64,000 bases of DNA from Macrocystis pyrifera (GCA_031763025.1 JASSKH010000001.1:17213142-17277141), one strand, 5' to 3'. Positions 10,501 to 49,794 are shown, numbered from the stretch's first letter. Notes: generated from the letters alone by a model not told the origin. Translations and numbers: made by a program.

Positions 10501-13361
10501 AGCAATGGTTATTTTTTATGTCGTACAGGAAAAATTTATACTTTGCGTTCCCGCTGACATCGGTCGTACAAGAACTTTTGTCGGTTACCTGACATTTTTC
10601 AATGGTGGAAATATCAAGATTTGAATACTGAAGATTTGGCTTCGATAGACGTTGGCCTTACTGCTTACTTTTTATCCTGTCGCTTTTCCCGCACATTGCT
10701 TCGCCCGCTCCAGTACAACATGCCGTTCTACCTCCAGTACCTCACTACATGGCCGGAATACTTCCTCATCAAGGAGGCGCCGGACGGCACCCCCATGGGA
10801 TACAGTGAGTGATCTACATACTGTCATTATTACTATGACGGGGGTCCATAGTTAACAGGACCTACGGTGTACATAAAAACCTATATATTTTCCTATTTTT
10901 ACTAACAAAAATTGGTCCTATTTACTATGGTCCCCCGTAATATTTACGGGGGACCATAGCAAATAGGACCAAGTAGTGTTATTAATAGTAAAAATAAGGA
11001 AATGTATAGGTTTTTGTGCGTACCGTAGGTCTTATTTACCGTGGCCCCCCGTAATAGTACGTTCGAAGCTCTCTTTGGTGCGGTGGGGCTATGTAGCTGG
11101 GATGGGCAACTATTTGTGTGACAATTGTTGTTTTTTTATCGGCCGTGTTTTCGTGTTTTGCCTTATTACGTTCAGTAATGCACGGCACCACTGAACAAGT
11201 TTTGTCTTATTTCGGACCAGGCTCTAATTGTTGTACTAAGCTCGGTATCAATATGTAATTCGGTATTGTGCAACATGATTTATTATGTTTCGTGCTAAAC
11301 GAGGGAGCCAAGAATTCGATTTTTTTTTTTCAAAATCTCAAAAATTCTCATTGAATGCTGTCCCGTACTGCTGTATTTGTCGCCCCCCCCCCTCGCGCCT
11401 CCCTGCACTTCGTTGTTTTTGTTCAGTCATGGGCAAGTCCGAAGGACAAAAAGAGTTGTGGCATGGGCATGTTACGGCCGTCACTGTGGCCCCCGAGTAC
11501 CGCCGCCTGGGCGTTGCAAAGCAGCTCATGGACAGCTTGGAAACGGTGCGTTCGCCGAGCGATTACAAACCATTACGTATAGCGAGCTCTGTGGTTTTGG
11601 TTGGAGTTTTTTGTTTGTTTCATTTTACGACTGGTGGAAGCTGTGCTGGTGCTGCTGTGCTTTTTTTGTAGGTGGCGGTGGTTGTGGTTTTTGCTGTTGC
11701 TGTTGTTGTATCGTGTAGTGGTTGTCGATATTGTGGCGAGGTGGTAAAATTATCGATTTCGTTGAATTTGGCGGGGTCGTAAAAGTCTATTTGGATTCAG
11801 AATACGTCGTATACCGTATCATCAGTTGATATCATAACACGCCTAATTTGGCGAGGTGACAATGTGTAACAATATAAAGTCGTAATTTACAGCAGTCGAT
11901 TTTTCCGGGTTTTTTTCTCCCTTTGATCTCCCTTTTTTTGTTTATTTTTTTCTCATCCTCCTTATTTTTCTTGTTTCCGTGTGTTGGGGTCGGGTCCGGG
12001 GGGTGGGGGGGGGCGTCCGCAGGTGTCTGAACACGTCTACAACGCGTTCTTCGTAGATCTGTTCGTCAGGGTGTCGAACACCCTCGCCATCAACATGTAT
12101 GCTGCCTTCGGGTACTCGGTCTACCGAAGAGTGGTCGGGTACTACTCGGGAGAAGAAGACGCGTTCGGTGAGAAGAAGACACGGACGGACGAAACGAAAT
12201 CGACTGCACGCGACGCCGATGTGTAATATATAAAGACGTGCAATATGTACATCCATCCTTTTCTGGGAAACTTCTGGGAAAGTTCCCCTCTTTTAGGAGA
12301 CGTACGTTTTTGTACCCGTAGTGTTCACGACTCGCCCCAGCTTCGACCAAATGGTTGATAGTCTGCACGTCCACACTATAGTATTATAATCCCTCGATAC
12401 ATTGTTCATTCTGGGAAGACACGGACGGACGGAAGCGAGTTGAAGCAGCAGAGTGGCGTACTCGTGTATACACTTGATACCAGCACAGCATATTTATACT
12501 TTCCCTCGGATGTCTTCGTTGGTCGTGCACCATCTACGTGAGTATCGCTATCGCGCGCATCATTGCCGGTTGCTGCTGTATGTGTGTACGGTTCAAGCGC
12601 TTGATACCGCTGTGTTCGGAAATATAGGGGCTGTTTTGGTTATTGACATGAAGATACAAACGGTCCCTACTTTTCTGGACAGAGTGGTACGTACAATATG
12701 TATTTTTACCGTCTTTTCGGAAAACGAGACGTCAATTGCTTTGAGCACAGCAGGCGGCTCTCCTGATGATACATGACTCCTCGTGCTGGTACCGCATGCG
12801 CGAACGTTACTACCGCGTTCCCGTCGGAAAACGAACGGTGAATTATCCTAGCACAGCCGGCGAAATGCTGCCACAGCATAGATTACCCGATCGGTACCTG
12901 GTACTGCAATACGACAATGATTGTGTCCTACCAGATACAAGCAGTACAACATAATTGACTTGGCGCGAGACACACTATTTTGTGCTGGTATGTGTAAGCG
13001 TGGTGACCTCAACCCCTTCAGAATTGCGCCCACACTTTTTGTTGGGGGAAAACTACTTGGGTCTAGTGTGGGATTGTTTTTTCCAGTAGTAATAGAGTTT
13101 TAACAGCTTCTTCGTTTTTTTTTTGCCGGCCCCCGGGAGGAAAATAAGAAAACATAATAAGCAAAAAAATGAGCAGGCGGAAATCTTGATAACCTCGTTT
13201 CTGATCTGCGAAAGCTGCCGCCGCCGCCGCGTCGACCCTGTGCCTGCTTTCTTTTTTTCTTCCCTGCCACAGATATGAGGAAAGCGCTGCCGAGAGATAA
13301 AGATAAGAAGTCCGTGATACCTTTGTCCCATCCGGTCATGCCGGAAGATCTGGAGTGGTGA
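4599..13361 (+). CDS. NAA20: N-alpha-acetyltransferase 20, NatB catalytic subunit (5 exons)
   Basis: Exons are 4599-4676, 10714-10804, 11427-11545, 12023-12167 and 13273-13361. Joined they give 522 nt, a 173-residue protein, close to the human enzyme's 178. Every junction has GT/AG ends and matching phase. NatB acetylates protein N-termini beginning Met-Asp, Met-Glu, Met-Asn or Met-Gln co-translationally, with the auxiliary subunit NAA25. The family opening TTxRxFxxDDLxxFNNxNLD is seen at residues 3-21, PFYLQYL at 30-36, [13 protein letters not shown] at 68-80, the acetyl-CoA loop RRLGVA at 82-87, the VDLFVRVSN block at 107-115, [12 protein letters not shown] near 127-138 and the C-terminal [14 protein letters not shown] chose the ATG at 4599 because it aligns with the family start; in-frame ATGs at 4509 and 4518 would add up to 30 residues. 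Not interrupted: the coding exons read cleanly. Confidence 0.93.
5440..8240 (+). mobile_element. LINE (non-LTR retrotransposon) remnant, reverse transcriptase and C-terminal region
   Basis: Reverse transcriptase frame 5608-7116 shows [16 protein letters not shown], the PQQW...NNYRGISL block, [11 protein letters not shown], motif [13 protein letters not shown] (residue 272 of that frame on), motif [15 protein letters not shown] (331 on) and motif C at 397-400. Motif C reads YAGD where active LINE enzymes have YADD, so a metal-binding aspartate is lost. The C-terminal part (7140-7880) carries [15 protein letters not shown] and [14 protein letters not shown]. The reading frame breaks near 5533 and 5605, and the stretch 7078-7137 ([18 protein letters not shown]) sits in a third frame. 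No apurinic endonuclease domain is visible upstream, so it is 5' truncated. A related 3' segment is repeated about 300 bp apart (7845-7925 and 8150-8235). Clade jockey/R1-like is my inference. Confidence 0.85.
8602..8735 (+). repeat. dispersed repeat E, copy 1
   Basis: Runs from 'gatttgtgaccacagaac' through 'atctctctaggatt' and 'gctggatgccgacgggtaga' to 'aacggtttaatgtgaagaaa', followed by an ACA-rich tail. Five more copies or parts lie at 13818, 22590, 22735, 49795 and 61215. The conserved end with an A-rich tail suggests a small retroposed element; not identified. Confidence 0.5.
9816..9910. repeat. poly-C run and C/G-rich tract in NAA20 intron 1
   Basis: About 24 consecutive C from about 9825, followed by a 60-bp C/G-rich stretch. 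It lacks the GAGTAC lead-in seen at the LINE poly-C tails elsewhere in the window, so its origin is unclear. Confidence 0.6.
10805..11426 (+). other. NAA20: NAA20 intron 2
   Basis: Begins GTGAGTGATC 1 nt into a codon and ends TTGTTCAG. The split codon restores the Ile of the family's GYIMGK block. It carries two abutting element B copies (10835-11056). Confidence 0.9.
10835..11056. mobile_element. MITE-like element B, two copies end to end
   Basis: First copy 10835-10942, second 10941-11056. Each is about 108 bp and runs from GACGGGGGTCCATAGTTAAC or TTACGGGGGACCATAG to its inverted complement ending CCCCCGTAATA. The interior carries 'tatttttactaacaaa' and a 'gtacataaaaacctata' block. The two share the TA between them, so one probably inserted at the end of the other. 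Confidence 0.7.
11546..13272 (+). other. NAA20: NAA20 introns 3 and 4 (with exon 4 at 12023-12167)
   Basis: Intron 3 (11546-12022) starts GTGCGT and is T-rich before its CGTCCGCAG acceptor. Intron 4 (12168-13272) starts GTGAGA and ends TGCCACAG. Apart from a TACCTGGTA word near 12896 and part of the GGGACAAACTACTTGG foldback repeat near 13045, nothing further is seen. Confidence 0.8.
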
Positions 13362-13962
13362 CTATCTTGCCTGTTCGGTGCTCTGCTGGCGTTGATGGTG
13401 TCCATCGCGTGGGGGAAATCGTCCTCCCTTTTCGGCTCGTAAATGGCTTTTCGGATCCAGTACGTACGTGTGCGTGGCTTTGCGAATTGGCTTTTCCCTG
13501 ACTGGACTTCCATCAGAGAGGAAAGTTGACGATACAAATTGACGAGTGCAGCAACGGCCACTGCATGAATGGGGGATGATACAAACTATGTTGGGGTCCG
13601 AGTTTCAGCGAAAGGTTAGTCGCACGGCACGGGGGCAATATGATCCTCCTACCCGTGCTACTGCTATTAATAGGCGCTCACGCTGCCGCGCGTATGTAGG
13701 ATGTTGATAACACCAAAGTTACCAACCATTGTTTTGGTCGCTATCCCTTACAAGGAGTCCCGAAGGGGTTAACCTCACTATTTTTGCGACGTACTACTGC
13801 CGTGTCTTGGTCTAACGGGTTTTGTGACCACAGAGGCGTTATCTCTCTCTGCTGGGTGAAGAACCAGCACGTACCTCGGGGTGTGCGCCGGGTGGATGGG
13901 TATGCATGGGTAGAAAGAACGGTTTACTGCTGTAAAGAACACAGCAAAGAAAGAGCAAGAGA

Positions 13963-13999
<37 letters not shown>

Positions 14000-14689
14000 G
14001 AGTGGTGAGTTGACTCTCTTGCTTTTTGTCCCCCTCAAAAATCTCGAAGCGCTGCTGCTCGGTCGAGTGAATCGCTGCAACAACCAGGCCGAACATCGGT
14101 CGTTTCGGTTTCCTGTCGCGTAATCTTTTGGGGTGTCGTGTTCTCGGATTAGTTTGTTGCGCCCCCCTCCAAACCCAACTGTTGGGTGCTCTGGTGTCCC
14201 TCGTGGTGTTTTTTTTTTCGTGCTTTCCATCGTGTGGGAGATTCCATCCGTTTTTTTTTTTTTTTTCAACTTATAGAGAGGGAAAAAGTGAGAGCGGATG
14301 GATTATCTTGCTGGTAAGGCTGAAAAAGTTGGCGCCAACGTGGCTTTGATGAACTTGCTTGGGCCTGCTAAATACAGCAGTGGCAATGAGTGTGGGCTTC
14401 CGAGGGTATTTTCTCTGCAGCAACTGCCTTCAGGGAGTGCGTACGTACGCGTGTATAGCTCTCCTGGTGGCATGCTGATGCCCATGCTGTACGTGCTGCG
14501 GCTGAGTCGTGGCTGACGACATGGCTTGTTCTGCGGCGATGTGATTATTCACGACTTGAGTTTCTTGTTGTGGTATGATTGTTCACGACTCGGCTCACGG
14601 CTGCTGCTGTAGTGTGATTCATGGGCTTAGGCCATTGTACGGTGGTGATTCGCAGATCTGATGTTGTTACGTTGCTTTGATGTTGTTGC
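13362..14689. other. NAA20 3' flank, no further gene seen
   Basis: Presumed 3' UTR followed by intergenic sequence. It contains repeat E (13818-13945) and a (GA)n run (13964-13997). A run of T near 14251-14266 could be read as a reversed A-rich tail. No polyadenylation site can be assigned with confidence. Confidence 0.4.
13818..13945 (+). repeat. dispersed repeat E, copy 2 (diverged)
   Basis: Matches copy 1 at 'tttgtgaccacagaggcgtt', 'gctgggtgaagaacc' and 'gggtagaaagaacggttta', with more divergence in the middle. Confidence 0.45.
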
Positions 14690-14930
14690 TTTGCCGCTGC
14701 TTTGATGCTGTTGCTTTGCTGTTGCTTTGCTGTTGCTTTGCTGTTGCTTTTGTTGTCCCTTTGCTGTTGCTTTCGTTGTTCCTCTGCTATTGCTTTGCTG
14801 TTGCTTTGGTGGTGCCTTGTCGACGCTTTGCTGTCGCTTTGCTGTTGCGTCGCTGCTGGTTTGCTGTCGTAAACGGCTGGCGATTTGCTGTTGCTTCCTT
14901 CGCTGTTGTACGGTCGCAGTACGAGTAGCA
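14690..14930. repeat. 12-bp GCTTTGCTGTTG tandem array
   Basis: About 20 imperfect units of GCTTTGCTGTTG and variants (GGTGCC, GTCGCT, CGTTGT substitutions). Both strands stay open through it, but only because of the repeat's codon make-up; it is not a gene. Confidence 0.7.
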
Positions 14931-15299
14931 AATTCGTTGTGTGGTCGCGGCTGTTTTTGTGGGTGCATCAGATTCAACAGGTATCAAATAGCTCGACATG
15001 CTGTGATACGAAATCGCCGCAACATGTTTTTTGCCAGGGAGGGAATGAGCTCCGTAGGCAACACTGTGGCACGATGACACGGCGGGCCGTGCTTTTTTCA
15101 TCTGCATGGCCCTCGCTTCTCGTGGTAGATTCCACCTGAGAATGTCCGTCGGCAGTAGCCACCACCTGGTACCTGATACACTGCAAGACAAGCAACAGCA
15201 GGGGTAGCATGTGATAGCCCTTTCGCATGTACGCGCACGGCATTTTTGGGACAAACTACTTGGAATTAGTGTGGGGTCGTTTTCGCAGTAGTGAAAGGG

Positions 15300-15795
15300 T
15301 CCACGTCGGCCAGATCATCTACAGGTGGATCATCTAGATCCCAATCTGCCGCAGGAGCTGTGGTTGCGTGATTCGCAACATTTGCTGCGGCTGTAGATCG
15401 TGCAGATGATTGCCCAACTTCCACCCGGCAACATGAGGCAGATCATACAGACCAGGAATATATCTGCCTCGAAAGATCTAGATGATTTATGTTGGGATCG
15501 GCGCCATCCGTCCGAGGGGTAATAGGGCCTCAGACAGATCATCTACTGATCATTCCCACTTGACGATCTGGGTCCTTCAGGGCAGATAGATATGTTCTCG
15601 ATTTTGTACGATCTAGCTCACGTCGCGGGGTGGGTGGGAGCCGTATAATATAACCTGCATGATCTGGCAACTGTTTTTACTGTGTTGGATCTGTACTATG
15701 CAGATCCTGCGTAGCGTCTCATGGCCGCAGGTTAAATTCTAGGCAGTAATCTAGATGATCTATCTGTACATGATCTGTCTGTCCAACATTTGAAA
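15300..15795. mobile_element. MITE-like element A, two adjacent copies
   Basis: First copy about 15300-15521 (CCACGTCGGCCAGATCATCT to CGTCCGAGGG), second about 15528-15795 (CTCAGACAGATCATCTACTG to ACATGATCTGTCTGTCCAAC). Pieces of the GGGACAAACTACTTGGAA repeat flank both sides (15245-15300 and 15810-15840), which suggests the pair landed inside a copy of that foldback repeat. Confidence 0.55.
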
Positions 15796-15840
15796 AGGTT
15801 ATGTACACGTTTTTGGGGACAAACTACTTGGAACTAGAGT

Positions 15841-16846
15841 TGAAAAAGATTGCAGTGGTGACAAGGTTGAGGCAACCTACGCAAAGAGCGGCTTGCAGAT
15901 GCTTGGAGACAGGGGGGGACGCATACGCCAGTTAATCGAACAGGCGATACTACTTTAGTGTTATTAATAATACCCGCTTGTGTTACATTTTATTAACTTG
16001 TTACAAACACGTCAGCTGTGAGTTCGACCGATTGAGCGGTTGATTTGTTTGTGTCAACTTCTTGGCTCTCGTGAGGCTAATGATGTGTTGGTTGGTGTGC
16101 GTCTTAAGCCACTATATATATGACTTTTTTCCTTTTTTTTGTGTGACGACTATTGCGATATCACGAACCGTCACCCATTTCATTTTTTACGTCTCGAGTA
16201 TGTTAAAAACCGAAACACCATCCAATACTTGAACTCATATCTACGTACCAGGTACCAGGTATACTTTGAAAATGTACACACATACCAGGCCTTTGAATGT
16301 GTATCACTCAGCTTGCCGGGAAGCTTGCCTTTTTTATCCATCCCATCTACAATATTTGCCCCACGTATCCAACTCTCTCCCTTTCGTAACTCAGATCCCG
16401 TTTAATAGTAAAAGGGTTACATGCCGCGCACTCTCTCCTCTTGGATATCACCTGCCAGGCACGTAGCTTATTGCCATGGATGGCGAGAGAAGAGAGAGAG
16501 ACAACAGCGTCTATCTCCCTTTTTCTCTTGGCCTTGAATTGATTTCCTACCGCCAACTGGCCTAAAAACCACCGATGTACCGGTTTATTATGACGTCTTT
16601 TTTGGGGGGGGGGGAAGGTTCGGGCACGTTTGGACCACGTATTGCTTTTAGAAGATCCCCAGTGAAAACCGAACCGGGCCAGCAAAGTCGAGTGGAACTC
16701 GCTGCAGCTTAGCTCACATACTCTGAAGGTAGCCGAGTACCCACCCGAGCACATACTCTGCACAGCGGACAGCGAAAACACTGGACATCGCTACCTCTCC
16801 AAATCAGTAAAATAGAGAATCTTGTGCTGTGTTAGGTATGTTTTCT
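15841..16846. other. intergenic, no gene seen
   Basis: A 23-bp block with 'cgtcagctgtgagttcgacc' (16010 on) repeats one near 3200. Two overlapping TACCAGGTA words lie near 16247. A partial copy of repeat S ('gtaactcagatcccg') lies near 16384, and a segment at 16700-16765 resembles the TACTCTGGGGG arrays at 33.7 kb. Confidence 0.4.
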
Positions 16847-16954
16847 ATTACGGGGGTCCATAGTTAACGGTACCAAATTTTGTTAGTAAAAATAGGCAAA
16901 TATATAGGTTTTTATGTGCACCATAGGTCCTGTTAACTATGGACCCCCGTAATA
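16847..16954. mobile_element. MITE-like element B, clean copy
   Basis: 108 bp from TATTACGGGGGTCCATAGTT to the exact inverted end AACTATGGACCCCCGTAATA. This is the best-preserved pair of terminal repeats of the family here. The flanking TA on both sides fits a TA target duplication, as in Tc1/mariner-like transposition. Confidence 0.75.
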
Positions 16955-18118
16955 ACAAACAAACAAACAAGCTAAACAAGAAAGCAAGGGTTTTTAGGCA
17001 AAAACTAGCACCCTCGCCACATACTCGCCGGAGATCGACTTGTTTGGCCGACGTCGCGGGAAAGAAATAGGAAGAAACCGATTAATCCTGTTTTTCAAGT
17101 ATGTATCCATTGTTGATGAAACAAATGTAATCTACAAGTAGTGGTCCACGACAAAAAAAAAAAAATGTCATCGAAAAAATCGAGTTCAGCAGACAAAAAT
17201 CGAAAATCGAAAAAAACGGTGAAACAGGGGGTGTACCCGGGTGCCCATGCTCTGTGAGGTCAATGTGATTTCGTCGAAACCAACTCATGTTTGCAGGCTG
17301 TGTGTGATATTACTGATGCTAGTGATGCTTCGATCCCGCGTACTGTTGGTTTTACGTGGCCTCATGCAAGACACACATTCCGTACACGAGGGGTTTGACA
17401 TCTGAAGCTGCAGATTCAGGGAGTGTGTGTGCCACATGCATGTATACTTTCGCTTAATTTCTCTGGGTCCCCAAAATAGTCAGAAGCGGTTATCTTGATA
17501 GAACCTACGTATATACTTTTCTTCTTCTTTTTTCGTCTCTTACGTCCCAAAGAGACTACTGCTGTGGTTCGGCGGCGTCAGTTAAAGATTCCTTTCGCTA
17601 GACATCACTCACTAAGCCGACACACGTGTAACACACCATCACCGCCACCCGCCACCACCACCACGACAAGGCCACAGTAACTCTTCGACGCTAGCGATTG
17701 AAGAATATGGCCTCAGCCAGCATACCCCTCAAGGGAAGAAGCGTGCGCGTAGCACCCACCTGTACCTTAATTCGCCGCCACGACAAAAGATTCCTCGCAA
17801 GATATACACCTAGACCTGGTATTTTTTAACCTGGCACGTAACTATTTTCTCTATACCTTAGCGTGGCTCCACACGTGGGACTTCCAATGCTCACCATCAC
17901 AACACAAAACATCTATTAATAGCTATATCTAAGATTTTCCCTTTTTTTCAAATATTTCTGGTACTTTTTTTTTTATAACTGTGCCCTCTTTCAACAGGCG
18001 CTCTCTCTCTGCCTCCACCCGCTTTTAACAAGCCCTCTACCTCTGTCAGGCTCACCCCCCCCCCCCACCCGCCCCCTACCCGAGAATCCACAGCAACATA
18101 ACCACTTCTGTTCACGGT
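16955..18118. other. intergenic, no gene seen
   Basis: About 1.2 kb without a recognisable exon. A block near 17315-17400 ('tgatgcttcgatccc', 'tggcctcatgca') recurs at 35340-35400, so it is a low-copy repeat. Confidence 0.4.
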
Positions 18119-18275
18119 TCACGGGTCGCGGGTCAAACCTCGCGGGTCAGGTCGGGTCGGGGTCAGGCAAGGGTGGCCCGACCCGACCCGTGAGATTTCG
18201 AAAGCCTCCTGGCACGACCCGACCCGACCCGAGACCCGACACGCGACATTCCAAAAGCTTCCTGACCCGACCCGC
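18119..18275. repeat. GGGTC/GACCC-rich inverted tract
   Basis: Repeated GGGTCGCGGGTC and GGTCGGGTCGGGG words in the first half are mirrored as CCCGACCCGACCC in the second half, so a long imperfect hairpin is possible. Confidence 0.6.
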
Positions 18276-18540
18276 GGATCGGCATATGGTCCGGGAAGAG
18301 CCCTGACTATAATAACGCGTTTCGCCACGCTGCGCTAATTTTTCTACACAAGGGCCACTTTACTTGTTGTCGATGGAGCGGTCACCTCAGTTTTCCACTG
18401 GAACGAAACAACACTTACCTGGCCTACACGGGTTTCACCGGAACACAGCAAAATTCGATGAAAATCGACGAACACTACTGTAGTAGTGGAAATAATGCTG
18501 AACTCTCTGCGCGCTAAAAAAGAAGGCATTTTTATACCGG

Positions 18541-18640
18541 GGGGGGGGGGGGGGGGGGGGGGGAAGGACACACCTGCAACCACGGCTTGTCCAGAGAGCT
18601 GGAAAGTAAAAATTACGGTTAAAAAAAAAAAAAAAAAAAC
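18541..18640 (+). mobile_element. 5'-truncated SINE end with poly-G lead and poly-A tail
   Basis: About 22 G, then a segment matching the 3' part of the tRNA-derived SINE ('ccacggcttgtccaga', 'ctggaaagt'), then about 18 A. It lies in the plus orientation, opposite to the three longer copies. Confidence 0.6.
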
Positions 18641-18644
18641 GGGA

Positions 18645-19084
18645 ACCTGAACGCCACAGAGCCGACCTAACAGTAGTGTTTGTGGCCAGCTCGCACCTTT
18701 TGTTCCTGAACTGCACATATTTGATCTCTCTTGAGCAGACATACTTCATCGCCGCCTACATCAGCCACATACACTACCGGTGCAGCATTAGCCTAAAGCT
18801 CAGTGGACTTGGTAGATATCGCGCACTACGAGCATTTTCCTCTTGAACTGCACCGCGCGCGTCTCGGCAGAGAGAGAGAGCCAGAGTTCACCAAGACTGC
18901 CTACATCAGGCACACACACGCACCACCACCAGTATGATAACACGATGAGTCTGACGCTCACGTAATCTACGTACCCAGCAGAACTTCAGAGGACAGCGCT
19001 CACCACACCGCCTACTCTAACCACAGTTTGTGGTGGTACACAAGGTACACGCTACATACGGTCAGGACCCAAGACCCAGTTGCT
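18645..19084. other. intergenic, no gene seen
   Basis: About 440 bp. Nothing recognised on either strand. Confidence 0.35.
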
Positions 19085-19215
19085 GATGCAGTACAACGGT
19101 CATTCAACGGTTACTCACTCAATTTTGCCCATGCAACGGCCACTCAACGGTCACTCAGCGGTCCCTCAGTTTTGTCGATGCAACAACGGTCACCCAACGT
19201 AATGCAACGGACTCA
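19085..19215. repeat. CAACGGTCACTC short tandem array
   Basis: Roughly eight imperfect units of CAACGGTCACTCA, some reduced to CAACGG, ending near 19212. Confidence 0.55.
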
Positions 19216-19714
19216 TGAGGACAAGAACCGGTGGGCAGGGGGGAGGGCAATGGCATCCACGGCTGTTTACATCGGACACAACCACACAAAACTACACTCC
19301 GGAGTATACACATACTCTGTACTCACAAAAACCGAGACCCCCAATGCATTCACAGACCCCAGAGCGCACAACAGCGGTCACAGAGGAAAGACCGACAGTC
19401 ACAGATCCCAAGCCACACGGCATCGAGGGGTGATGGGTGAAATCAAGGAATAATCTCACTCCGAACCCGTAAACATTGCCCACCTTCCCGGAGACATAAC
19501 ACAGTGATGCCGGGGTGGTAGGGTGTGCAAATATCCCGCTACTCGGGTATTTACAGCACATGACACCCGAAGACTAAGAAAACGGGCACTAAGAAAGGAA
19601 AAATTCAAAATAAGAAATTCGGGGACCGTTTTTATGCTGACGTTTGTGTAGCAGGTGCCCTTTCCCACAATAAGAAAGCCAGCTTGGGGTCAGCGTTTCT
19701 CTGTTCCTTGCTAC

Positions 19715-20045
19715 TCAGTACATACAGTAGGGTGTCTACTCCATACCGTGTCTACTCAGGACAGTAGGCGTCCACTCAGCACAGTAGGTGTCTATTTAAT
19801 ACCCAGTGGGCGTCTTCGCAGTACAGTAGGGTGTCTACTCCGTACCGTGTCTACTTAGGACAGTAGGCGTCCACTCAGCACAGTAGGTGTCTATTTAATA
19901 CCCAGTGGGCGTCCACTCAGTACAGTAGGTGTCCACTCAGTGCAGTAGGTGTCTACCCAGGACAGTAGACAGAAGGTGTCTACTCAGTACCGTAGGTGTC
20001 TACTCAGCATAGTAGTAGCCTACTGGGCACAATAGGTGTCCTGCC
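19715..20045. repeat. GTAGGTGTCTACTCAG minisatellite with ~99-bp higher-order unit
   Basis: A basic unit near 20 bp (CAGTAGGTGTCTACTCAG and variants). The block from 19725 repeats at 19824 almost intact, including the odd 'tatttaatacccagtgg' segment, so a higher-order unit of about 99 bp was duplicated. Later units are simple. Confidence 0.75.
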
Positions 20046-20857
20046 CTGTACACGTATAATGGAATGCACCCGCTCAAAACTCCCTCATTCAGTACACGGT
20101 AAAAGACCCCACGGTAAAATCAACCTCCGAAACGAAAGCAGCGAAACGTGTAATATATAACGCTCAACTCTGATGCCGCATTTTTGGGGCGCGCTGCCTT
20201 AATCTCACGTGTTGACGGCCTCTTTATCACTGTAAAACCCACCCACTCACAACCCCCGGGCCTACCAACGCTACGGTAAACTTAAGGGACACAGGAAGCG
20301 CGGGATACCTTTGGGAAACTTTCAGAGCTACACCGAAATTTGGCGGCCTATGCAGTACCAAGTGTTTCCAGCCTCATCCGTGTAAGGTAGCATGTGCACC
20401 AACGCTCGCAGCAACAGGATAAGAAACATGCCACGGTAGACTTGAACAGCCAGACGGAACACGCGTTGCCGAGCGGCGGCCCGTGTGGTGAGATAAACCG
20501 GGTGTTGCGCTTTTTTCGCGGTCTGACAGTAGTTTCGACCACTACACACCTACTTGTAAGGACTGTACCTAAATTAATAATGAATCCAAACGGTCCCCAT
20601 CTCTAGGTGTATAGAGTAGTGGTATATTGGCAGCCTTGCCTATGGCATGCACCACATTTCAGACCAAAAAAAAAAAGCGACCGCCGCTACCCAGCGTCCA
20701 GGCGTCCAGACGAGGCACGCGCCGCACACTTTAGGCGTAAGACAACACCCTTGCCAAGCATGTATAATACCGTCGAACGCAAGATTCCACATTCTATCTC
20801 GTCTCTATTTTTTTTATTTTCATGTCCCTCTCTCGCTAACTACGCTCCAGTTAGCTG

Positions 20858-20860
<3 letters not shown>
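20046..20860. other. intergenic, no gene seen
   Basis: About 800 bp downstream of the kinase gene's stop. No exon recognised. Confidence 0.35.
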
Positions 20861-20902
<42 letters not shown>

Positions 20903-20938
20903 GCCCTCCTCCTCCTCTTCCTCCTCCTCCTCCTCCTC
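20861..20938. repeat. poly-C run followed by CTC-rich tract, 3' of kinase stop
   Basis: About 40 C with no break from about 20861, then CCT/CTC triplets that run into the Glu-rich end of the minus-strand kinase frame. The tract length is likely unstable in sequencing. Confidence 0.7.
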
Positions 20939-48405
<27,467 letters not shown>

Positions 48406-49794
48406 CTACATAATAAAATTGTAAACGTTTTTAAAGGCGAAAGCGAAACCAACCACAGTGTGGAAACGAAAACCGAAGACGCAGGCAGGCACACGGCAGA
48501 AGCGAAGCCCCCAGAAGCAAAAAAAAATCGGTTATTAAGCATTTTAGCGCTGCGGTGCCAATTTGGAGAATTTTGAGTGTTTTCTCCCCACAACGGGACT
48601 ACAGTTCTACAAAAGGGTTACTCCCTTAAGAATTGCATCCACGTTTCTGGAGACAAAAAAAAAAAACTGTCGAAGAAATAGGGAGTACATTACCTATTGA
48701 GCTCATGCTTCGTATAGTTAGAATAGACTAATTGAGGGATCTATTCGGTTGATGTCCGCCACAAATCAATGAGTGCATCCAGATAATTATAGTGGAATGT
48801 TCTTGCATTTCTAGCGAACGGGTTAAGACATGGACAGCGACCAAGTATAAAAACGAAAACCCCCAATTTTTTCTCCGATAAATTCGGAAGTTGGACGACA
48901 GCGACGACACCTGCGAGTGCTGTTAGCTGTTGTGGACGCTTCGATTGTTTGCCATCGGCAGACCAACAGGAAGTTTAACATCCAGCATTCTCTTCAGGAG
49001 GAACAGGTGTAGTATCCATTCCCTTGATTATTTTTGAAGCCTGTCTAGCGACCCCGGAGTGCTTACCGCTCCTGTCCGCACAATTCCTCACTTTACAGAT
49101 TTATTTCTTGTCCGAACATCGCTCATTCTGAATTCATTTTGACTTTCCGATGGCCACCCACTCTAAAAGCTAGAACCACGTAGTGTGGCCATAACACGTA
49201 GTTGTGGCCATAATATCGGTATACCAACCACTCTGAAACTACATGCCAGGTAAACAATAGTTTCATACTATAAGTATGGATACATCGTGGCGATGAGTCA
49301 TTCTGTGCGAGAGAAAAGTACAATAGCAATACGTATGAACACGCAAAATAGAAGCGGCGAAAAAATTGCGTTGCAGCAAGCAGTGTTCTAATTGGTAACT
49401 TGCACCAACACAAAACAACAACTACAAACCACGATATACAACAGCCACATCAACAACAAATCAACAGATAATCACCGACAACCCCAAACCAACAGCAAAA
49501 TGACACCACCTCTAATTTTCTGAGCTCTGCCGTGTTCGCTTAGCGCGTGCTCCATCTACAGCAGCATACACTATTAAAAAACACGTACAATAAACGGGGT
49601 TTGTATTCCGTCCAGAGGGTTTTACACCATCATTCCAGGCGTGCTATTCTAGGGGTAACATCAATTTTTTATGGGGCTTCTCACTTCAGGAGCTCTGTAC
49701 CTCTCTGTTCCTAAATATTGGGATCGTTTTGATTCAATATTAGTGTACAAGATTTCATTATATAAAGGGACAGAGTGGTACGATTCGGCACTCG
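48406..49794. other. no exon recognised
   Basis: About 1.4 kb. A CAACAA-rich stretch near 49410-49500. Nothing coding that I trust. Confidence 0.35.

Larger units (their letters stand above)
4677..10713 (+). other. NAA20: NAA20 intron 1 (6.0 kb)
   Basis: Begins GTGAGTGTCC directly after exon 1 and ends CCGCTCCAG before exon 2, with phase 0 kept. It holds an (ATT)n tract (5048-5080), a LINE remnant (5440-8240), dispersed repeat E (8602-8735), an AGCTGAGCTGCGCTGGGTG direct repeat near 9460-9520, and a poly-C run (9828-9849). It is about ten times longer than the other three introns of the gene, mainly because of these insertions. Confidence 0.85.

Noticed and set aside
14677-14930. long open frames on both strands
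   Set aside because: They result from the 12-bp GCTTTGCTGTTG repeat and have no domain.
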